This document shows positions 57,281-64,000 of a DNA stretch of 64,000 nucleotides, in pieces (position 1 is the stretch's first letter; the number at the start of each line of letters is the position of its first letter). The translations under genes were made by a program, and so were the position numbers. The DNA is from Stropharia rugosoannulata (lineage: Eukaryota > Basidiomycota > Agaricomycetes > Agaricales > Strophariaceae), in the NCBI GenBank assembly GCA_028532985.1, contig JANCIK010000007.1:3472001-3536000 (forward strand), given 5' to 3'. Under the pieces are notes generated by a model. That model was not told the DNA's origin and did not search any database. It saw only the letters and a program-made list of their open reading frames with translations.

Positions 57281-59185
57281 ATGAAACTCGTGGGGTCCCT
57301 CCCTGCGCGTACCGGAGGGGCGGCATACAGGTTGACTCCTGCAGAGCATGCACTAGTTGTCCATCTTGTCAGTATCCTCGATCCGTACGTCTACGCCGGT
57401 GCACGTGTTCTTTCTCCTCGTAGAGATGCTGGCATGGGACTTGGCCTGCTTGACTTACCCACTGAACTGCTGGACGTCATTATCGGCCATGTTGAGACCA
57501 GGGCGGATGTTGGACGCGTCGGACTCGTATGCAAGCGCCTGGCCGGGGTCGTGTTCCCGCGTCATTTTGAGTATCGTATTGTCCGCACGAAAGCATCGGC
57601 TCTCAGTGTCTGGCACCATCTGGCTGTGCATCGCGCTCTGGCTGGCAACGTGCGGACCCTGGAGATATTGGATGAGCGTCCGTCGACATCGGGATCATCA
57701 TCCACCGCACTGGTGCCGAGGGGAATTCTGCCTGGCGAGAAAGATACCGATTTGGAGAGCACTGACGATGGCCTGGCACAGCATGCGAAGCACGAGCGGT
57801 TTCTCCTGCGTGCGCTTCCTTATCTTTCGGGATTACACTCGTTCAAATGGGCAGCTATTCACTCGCCGGTGGGAATCGACAAGGTCTGGGAAGTTCTGGC
57901 GCGACAGGGCGGCCTTAAACAGATTGAGATATGGGATAATACTATGTTTGGACTGGCAGAAGACGAAGACGAAGACAATATGTTGATTGTGTGTCATTTC
58001 TCAATTGCCTTGCGTTTGATATCTGATAAAAACCTTAGCCATTCACTCTGGAGCGCGTTACTTTTCGTGCGACTCCCCACTCTTATGGAGCGTCGAAAAC
58101 CCCTCAGCTTACACGTATCGCCGCGACCCTGCATAAGTGTGCAAACCTCAAAGACTTGGAAATAACTTATACACTTCCTCGGGCCCGGCCTACGGCTGGC
58201 CCAGGAGTCGCGATCCCCCCAGCTCGTCTCAAGCCGCTCGCAGATGAGCTGCTTACGTTCGGTCGCTGGGCGAGCTTAACCAGGGTGACACTTACAAATC
58301 TCCGGGTCTCCCATTCAGAGCTTTTGATACAGTTCTTGTCTGCTCATCATCAACTCGAGGCGGTAAAAGTGGAGGTAACTTTGACTGCGGGAAGCACTAG
58401 CACGCTCCAGTTCCCTTCCGGAGTACTTCCACGCCTACGAGAGCTCCATGGCTCGATCGGATTGATTTCAGCCATACTGGGTGATGCACTAAGTGACGAA
58501 GCATTGAGGCCATTGGAATCTGTCAGCGGGTTCTCTCTAGGATTAAGCGGATTTGCCAGTTCAAGTGCGCTATACTTCTTACTTTCGGATATTTCACATC
58601 ACTGACTCGCAGTCATCAGGCTCTTCTACAGATGGTCACATTTTAACACTTCTTCAGAAGCACCTCTCACTCACGAATGTGGCCATTTCTGCTTGGAATG
58701 GCATGGACGATATTCGACGTCTAGCTGTTGCTGTCCCTGGGGTACGCGAGCTAACTATTGGTCCCAGAAGAACAAATAACAGTAGTGCAAGAGATAAAAC
58801 CCCCGCGTCTGGTGCCCATCCCGTATCCAATGGGCATGAGTGGATGGAGGTCTTGGCTACGCTCCGGGCACTTACTACGCTCCGCGGAGTCAAGTTCTTC
58901 TACGAAGTGGGAGGCGACGCGGCCGAGTCGGTAATGGGCAACTATTCGCCGTCGTCATCTACAGGTTTGCAAGCGACTAGTGATCCTAACCCGTCACCGA
59001 AGAACCTGTCAGCGATGGCGCGCTCCAGGCTGCGGAAGAACGATGAAATTGCCGGATTGCTGGCATGGCGCTGCCCCAAGCTACGTCGCGTGGATCATTG
59101 GGATGCCACAAACTCAGGGAAGGAAATCATGCTACTTCGTGATGGATCAGGAGGTAGATGGGAAGTTCGTAAGGCGAAGGCCTAG
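57281..59185 (+). CDS. F-box domain protein (LRR-like)
   Basis: Exons 57281-57988, 58039-58558 and 58620-59185 give about 597 residues. The F-box is near residue 50 (GLLDLPTELLDVIIGHVETR, VGLVCKRLAGVVFPRHFEYR). It is followed by long leucine-patterned segments (LLRALPYLSGLHSFKW, LADELLTFGRWASLTRVTL, LESVSGFSLGLSG, DDIRRLAVAVPGVRELTIG), as in substrate-binding parts of SCF adaptors. The second intron donor could be 58559 or a few bases later. The frame stays open upstream of 57281, so an additional 5' exon is likely. No premature stop found. Its target is unknown; it is not a close copy of the F-box gene at 2236-3773. Confidence 0.72.
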
Positions 59186-59453
59186 CTCTCCCCATTAACG
59201 AATAATAACGCAAAATCTGTCTGTCAAATATGGTTCGATATGTTTACAGTCATTTCTATGCTTCTTTATCGAGCTATGCTTCTTTGTGCAGTACTATGAA
59301 ATGTATGAGTGTTTATGTGCAGAACCTTAGTCGTCTCTACCTGGGTGAGTCACCAAATTCATTTAAATATCCAGTTCCGGTCACTAGATTAAATCTCACA
59401 TTCAAAGCTTAAGTACACCTTGATGCGACGATACGCCTTGACACACCGACACT
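59186..59453. other. 3' flank of the F-box gene
   Basis: T-rich DNA with a 60-codon ORF (59230-59412) lacking features. Nothing else seen. Confidence 0.4.
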
Positions 59454-59545
59454 CTATACCTATGCCCCCGCAGAGCGGGGGCATGGGTTATAGGCCCGAA
59501 CGGTAACCGTGGGAACAAATCTGATTGCAGATTCGGATTCCCACG
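59454..59545. other. Compact pair of strong hairpins (possible structured RNA or DNA element)
   Basis: Hairpin 1 has perfect 10-nt arms ATGCCCCCGC (59462-59471) and GCGGGGGCAT (59475-59484) around AGA, with outer pairing of CTATACC to GGGTTATAG. A short CGGTAACCG palindrome follows (59501-59509). Hairpin 2 pairs CGTGGGAA (59508-59515) with TTCCCACG (59538-59545), plus AATCTG with CAGATT inside. No known RNA family is recognised. The segment directly precedes the CCACGC-rich block. Confidence 0.6.
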
Positions 59546-59629
59546 CCTTGAAAACCCCCATATGATGTCTCACAACATTTTATTTGTTTGTTTTACGAGT
59601 TGTACAAATAAAATACTGTAAGGCTGCGT

Positions 59630-60420
59630 GGCAGGCCAGCCTGGCCGTGCGTGGCTTAGCCAGCAGCCGGCTATCTCACAGCCGGTTATCCGACCACGCC
59701 ACGCCACGCTCAACGTCGCCGCCACGCAGCCTGCTCCTCTGTCCCGCCCCGCCACGCATCCCGCCCCGCCACGCATCAGCCACGCAGCGACATCCGCCAC
59801 GCCGCCTTGCCACGCAGCCTCCACGCCCAGCCCCGCCCGTACCCGCCCCGCTTCGCCATGCAGCCACGCAGCTACCCCGCCACGCACTCAGCCACGCTCA
59901 CCCCCTCACCTCGACGCTGCCACGCTGCATGGCTGGCCCGTCCCCTGCCCCGGCCGTCGCACAGCCGTATGTCCACTCAACGACGCAGCCACGCATCCGC
60001 GCCGCCGCTCACCCTTGCCACGCAGCCACGCAAACGCGCATCCCGCGACGCCACGCACGCATGCCATACGCCCACCCTGCCACGCCCCACGCACGCACGC
60101 CCATCATGCGCCCACCCGCCATTCACCATGCAGCCCGCCACGCATGGTCGCCATGCACGCTCACCACGCACACACACCCGCCATGCGCCTACCCGCCAAT
60201 GCCAGCCATGCATCCCCTGCCACGCACGCACGCCGCCCACCCGCCTGTTCCGTGACACCCAGCGATGCGCACGCAGTCAACCACGCATATATTTTTGCCA
60301 TTCGTTGCCGCCTCCACCCGCATACCTGCACGCAGGTTTTGCATCCCGTGCACGCGGACTCGGTGCTCCCCACCCACGCTGGCCGCGCCCAACATCCCCC
60401 GTCCGCTCTCAGTTTGTCAC
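59630..60420 (+). repeat. CCACGC-rich degenerate minisatellite-like block
   Basis: About thirty CACGC words occur in roughly 750 nt, mostly as GCCACGC or CCACGCA at irregular spacing. All three plus frames and several minus frames are open for long stretches because the composition lacks T- and A-rich stops. These ORFs (up to 401 codons) are therefore not evidence of genes. Confidence 0.75.
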
Positions 60421-62925
60421 ACCCGTGGCTGTTCCGTTCCGGGGGTCACACGCACTGTGACGGATCCATGCCTCTTTTCCTCGTACCCCCACCACGCCGT
60501 CACTCTTCCCTTTACCCCACGCCAACGCCCTTTGGACCGGTCGAGCCAACGGAAAGGTGTAGAAGCAAAGCTGGCCGCCTGTGTTGTCCCCCTTCCCCAG
60601 TCTCTAACCAGGGACTTACCAGCCTTCGTCTTCAGCCGGCCAGCCTCGAAACGGTTCAGGCAACAAAGCGACGACGTAGCAAGGGAAGATGGGAGATGGA
60701 CAACCCCTTGGGTTTGGGGTTCAAGGTGAGTGTATTCTATGAAAACGTTTTACACTGCATGTGGTTACTTTGCGTCGCCCGCCCTTCTTACATCCCATCT
60801 TCATTCAGGACCCTCATCCCAGGCACTACGTAGCGGGCTGCGCCGCTCCCTGCATACTCTTTCCGCCCCTCCGTACATGGCCCGCCTCCCTCGATACATG
60901 GCCTGCCTCCCTCGAATCGCCTACCTGGCCACCGAGTCCCTGCCATCGACATACTCTCATTCCCCCTGCCCAACGCCTAAACCCGCGCATTCCGCGTTAC
61001 AACGGGCGTAAGCACCTTTCCTTCTTACCCTCACCTTGCCGTCCCTCATCCATAAACCACGCCGCCGCCTTCAGCCGTCCTCTTAATTAATCGATCTCGA
61101 TACTACCCGCCTGAACTCACCCCTCCCTTTCCCCTCCTCCGGTTCCTTACCAGGAGCTTTTCGACCTTCGTTCTCAGCCGGGCAGCCTCAATCAAGTCCC
61201 TATGACAAGCATTCAGGATATAGAGGGCATGGCAGTATTGATGGATAATCTAATGGGACATGGATTTACGAGGTGAGTGCGTTCTGGTTATTCTCGCTTC
61301 TACGTTTCTGTTACTTACCTTGCACCCCGGTCCCCACCCTCGCTGGCCTCATCCCCCCCCCCAATCCACATAACGTAGGCGCTACTGCAGGTTCCACATA
61401 TTTGGCCACGCATTGGCCTAGTTATTTTTCCCATTCCTTCCCGTCATTGACCCAGAAACCGCACGGACGTTACCGCTGTGAGCAACGGTAGGCGATGCCT
61501 GCCTTGTCCCTTCCCACCAGGCCACCCTTCCCACATAGGCCCATACCCGTACCCTGCCTTTGCTCGCCATCGATGCGGCGTCAAGCTTTCATTGCCGCTT
61601 CCCTGACCCCCTCCGTCTGCACGCCATCTCGACTCTGTCCCGCTGCATCCCACATCAACGTCCGCAGTACCCCCACCCCGGCCACTATTATCGTGCGGCG
61701 CCTGGAATGACTGCACAAGCAGCTGGCAGGGAGCCCCCATATCAAGCAGCACCCCTCCACTTCTTCAACTGAAGACTTCAGTACGGTCCCCTTCGACGTC
61801 GCTACTTCCACTCACGGAGGCGGAACGGCGTTGAGACCTCGCAGCGGCAACTCCACCTACTGTACACTCTAAGTACGTACACCATATCCGTAGCAGTAAA
61901 AATATATTCGTTTATTTTCTTGCCCTGTCCCCTACGCCCCTTGTCTGACCTGCGTTTGTGCAGGTGTGATTATGTGACATGAACGTAGGGTTTTTAAAAT
62001 GCATGCCCCTTCTACTTTGCCTGCACCCGGTGCAAACGCGTACGGCTCTTTCAGGTCATACGTCTGCAGCAGCTACGCATCGGCGCATACTGCAAGTTAC
62101 CGCATCAGCAGGCTCCGTTTTCCTTTTGCTTTAGTTACAACATTATCCCTCTCGCTTGCACCCAACTCAGACATAGCAGCCGTCAGCATATGTCAAATAA
62201 ATATCAGAAATTGCTTCGTCAGCAGAAGCTCAACATCTACTAACAAGCCCCAGTTCCCGCCCCCACAGCAGCCAGATCTGCAGCAAGCCTACGTTCCCCG
62301 TATCGCTTGTACCGATCTTGCTCATCTTGAGAGATCTCGGGCGACGGTACCTGCTTCCATAATGAAAAGGCCCGCCCGAGGAGATCTGGGTGCCTTCTCG
62401 GACGCGACCTCGTCCAGACATCGCCTTCTCGCCGTGTCAACACCGACGCAAGTATCAACCTCCGAGGACCAACTAAGGACGTCGCTCCTGCACTTGCGTC
62501 GCCCGAACTTAAGTCTTTACAAGGTTTACTTTCTTTATTCTACTGAAGTAAACATATATACTTAATACACATTGCTTAATAGCGTTGATATAATATGTCC
62601 AGCGTATATTCATGTACCTGGTACATCAAATCATCCTACATCAAGAACCATCGAGACGCGCGTAGCAACAAGGGTGATCCCTCTGCTACGCATAATAATG
62701 CCTGCCAGTCGACGCGGCCGCCCTATGTCCGGGATTCGCAGAACCGTAGGACGACGCGCGACCGTTCAAGGGTGTATAGCGACCTTTCCTCGTTTCGTGC
62801 CTTGTTTCTCGCTCCCATTCTACGGTGTCTCCCCTCGCTCATTTTTTACGGTGTCTCCCCCTGGTCCATCATCTCTGGCACAGTTACACACCTGGTATCG
62901 AACCGGTGTCTCATTGTCGTTAACG
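60421..62925. other. Dispersed repeats, no clear gene
   Basis: 60600-60735 and 61140-61285 are similar blocks (TTACCAG, CCTTCGT.TTCAGCCGG.CAGCCTC, then a GGTGAGTG). A 188-codon plus ORF at 61999-62565 has mixed composition and no domain. Bases 62580-62920 precede the C2H2 gene. Confidence 0.4.
61785..61990 (+). repeat. Dispersed repeat, copy B
   Basis: Partner of 31385-31600, in the same orientation. Confidence 0.7.
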
Positions 62926-63787
62926 ATGCCCGCCAACAACGACAAATATCTTAAACGCTTGAAGCAGAAAACCTTGCTGGTGAAATATCCGCACCTCGAC
63001 TTCAAAGTTGAGCTTACGCGTAATGCAAACGACATGTTCTAATGCATCGCCCCCGGATGCACGGTTGTCTACAAGGATCCACAGAGCATGAAGGTATGTC
63101 TCGTCTGTTTTCATTCAGACTATAGATGCTGTAGATAACCTTCCTCCCAGCGTCATGTAGACTCGGCGCACGGTTCGCAGACGCCTACTAAAGCTATGAA
63201 TTCGACCTTGGGGCTCGCAAATTCGTCTACAGGTACTGTAATTATTTATCTATAACGACATATGCCTAATGCAAAGTTGTAGGTACATCAGCCCCTACTC
63301 CTACGGACGAAGCAGCAGCACGCACCCCTGCAAACCGTGGCTCTTTCTCTGGTACGTGATATTTAATATATATGCTTCGTTCTTTATGTATTAATCGATT
63401 TACCAGGCGGTAAATCGACCGCGTCTGCTGCAAACCAAGCCCCGTCTGCGGCTCCAACTCCAACGCATGCAGTGAAACCTGGTACGTAGTTTTTACATTC
63501 AACAGCAACCCAAGTAACGAGCCCTCCCTGCAGCGCCCCAGCCCATCGTCGATCTCGACTTTTCATCCCGAGGTTGTGCTACCGTCTGCTCGGACCCACA
63601 ACTCGGTCATCCGGGCGTGCTTCCATCTGCATATGATTTGCAGTGCTATAATAATGTAAGCAACTTTGTCTAACTCAATCACGGATAGGACTGATGCTTC
63701 TCTCCTTGGATGCAGGCTAATGGGCAAATCCCCGACCTGTCGTGCTCGGTAGGGGATGACGATGATAGAAACTGGCTATATTCATAG
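62926..63787 (+). pseudogene. C2H2 zinc-finger protein with an in-frame stop
   Basis: Six exons (62926-63093, 63151-63232, 63283-63351, 63407-63481, 63534-63655, 63716-63787) join in frame to 195 codons. One finger spans the first splice: CIAPGCTVVYKDPQSMK then RHVDSAH, with spacing C-x4-C-x12-H-x4-H. A Ser/Thr/Ala-rich tail follows. A TAA at 63040-63042 lies just before the finger (NDMF-stop-CIAPGC). All other splice sites and codons are clean, so the stop is the only lesion seen. If translated in full it would be a small single-finger DNA-binding or protein-binding factor. Confidence 0.6.
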
Positions 63788-64000
63788 AACCTGTTGGTTT
63801 GAAGGCAAAAAAAATCCAGCAGACATACCAAGGCAGGTACACTATTCTGAATGCCTCGCGAGTGCACGAAGACGGATGACTAGCAAGCGCTTCTCCGTTC
63901 CTATGGTCCAGGTTCATAGGTTCACGGGTACGGCGTATGTGTAGTAAGGCACGGCAAAGGCGAGGCTGACATTTGTCATCGCAGAACGCGCGCTTCGAGC
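63788..64000. other. Window end, nothing recognised
   Basis: Short ORFs only. Confidence 0.4.

Noticed and set aside
59628..60833. 401-codon plus-strand ORF and overlapping long ORFs
   Set aside because: All frames are open because of the CCACGC-rich, stop-poor composition. Translations are low-complexity Arg/His/Pro/Ala and no frame is favoured.

Overview
The window looks like part of a filamentous basidiomycete (Agaricomycete-type) nuclear genome. Genes are split by short GT-AG introns of about 40-90 nt. The recognisable families are typical of mushroom-forming fungi: F-box proteins, a MYND-finger protein, a seven-helix-like membrane protein, a DUF6589-type element gene, a Ty3/Gypsy-type Gag, a PIF/Harbinger element and a Rom-type RHO GEF. 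No species can be named from the sequence alone. No rRNA, tRNA or CRISPR array could be supported.

Layout. 0.3-6.6 kb: intact class V aminotransferase, intact F-box gene, MYND-finger gene with a decayed tail duplication, and one possible exon. 6.9-10.4 kb: complete two-gene PIF/Harbinger transposon with perfect 33-bp terminal inverted repeats and AAT target duplication. 10.4-16.9 kb: gene-poor, pyrimidine-rich, with degenerate tandem repeats. 16.9-19.4 kb: DUF6589-type relic and a hypothetical ORF. 19.5-22.8 kb: LTR retrotransposon carrying only gag (486-bp LTRs, ACGT target duplication, primer-binding site, polypurine tract). 23.2-26.0 kb: decayed importin-5/karyopherin-beta gene. 27.5-29.2 kb: hypothetical coiled-coil protein. 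30.7-31.0 kb: solo LTR. 31-36.5 kb: dispersed repeats and low-complexity DNA. 36.6-39.6 kb: broken serine-rich gene. 41.1-42.4 kb: intact polytopic membrane protein. 43.9-47.7 kb: remnants of an alpha/beta hydrolase, a methyltransferase with two premature stops, a small Cys protein and a P/Q-rich ORF. 47.7-52.9 kb: repeats around an intact Cys-rich gene. 52.9-56.5 kb: RHO GEF with disabling lesions. 57.3-59.2 kb: second F-box gene. 59.4-62.6 kb: strong hairpins, a CCACGC-rich block and dispersed repeats. 62.9-63.8 kb: C2H2-finger gene with an in-frame stop.

Themes. Gene decay is widespread: at least six multi-exon genes keep nearly all splice sites but carry premature stops, frameshifts or internal deletions. 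A family of short GC-rich palindromes (six copies, 38-58 nt) is scattered through the window. One copy supplies the only evident in-frame start codon and the first residues (MAKLP) of the intact aminotransferase, and others lie just 5' of the coiled-coil gene, the RHO GEF relic and an ORF at 19.3 kb. There is no operon-like organisation. The window reads as an accessory, repeat-rich chromosomal segment shaped by transposons.
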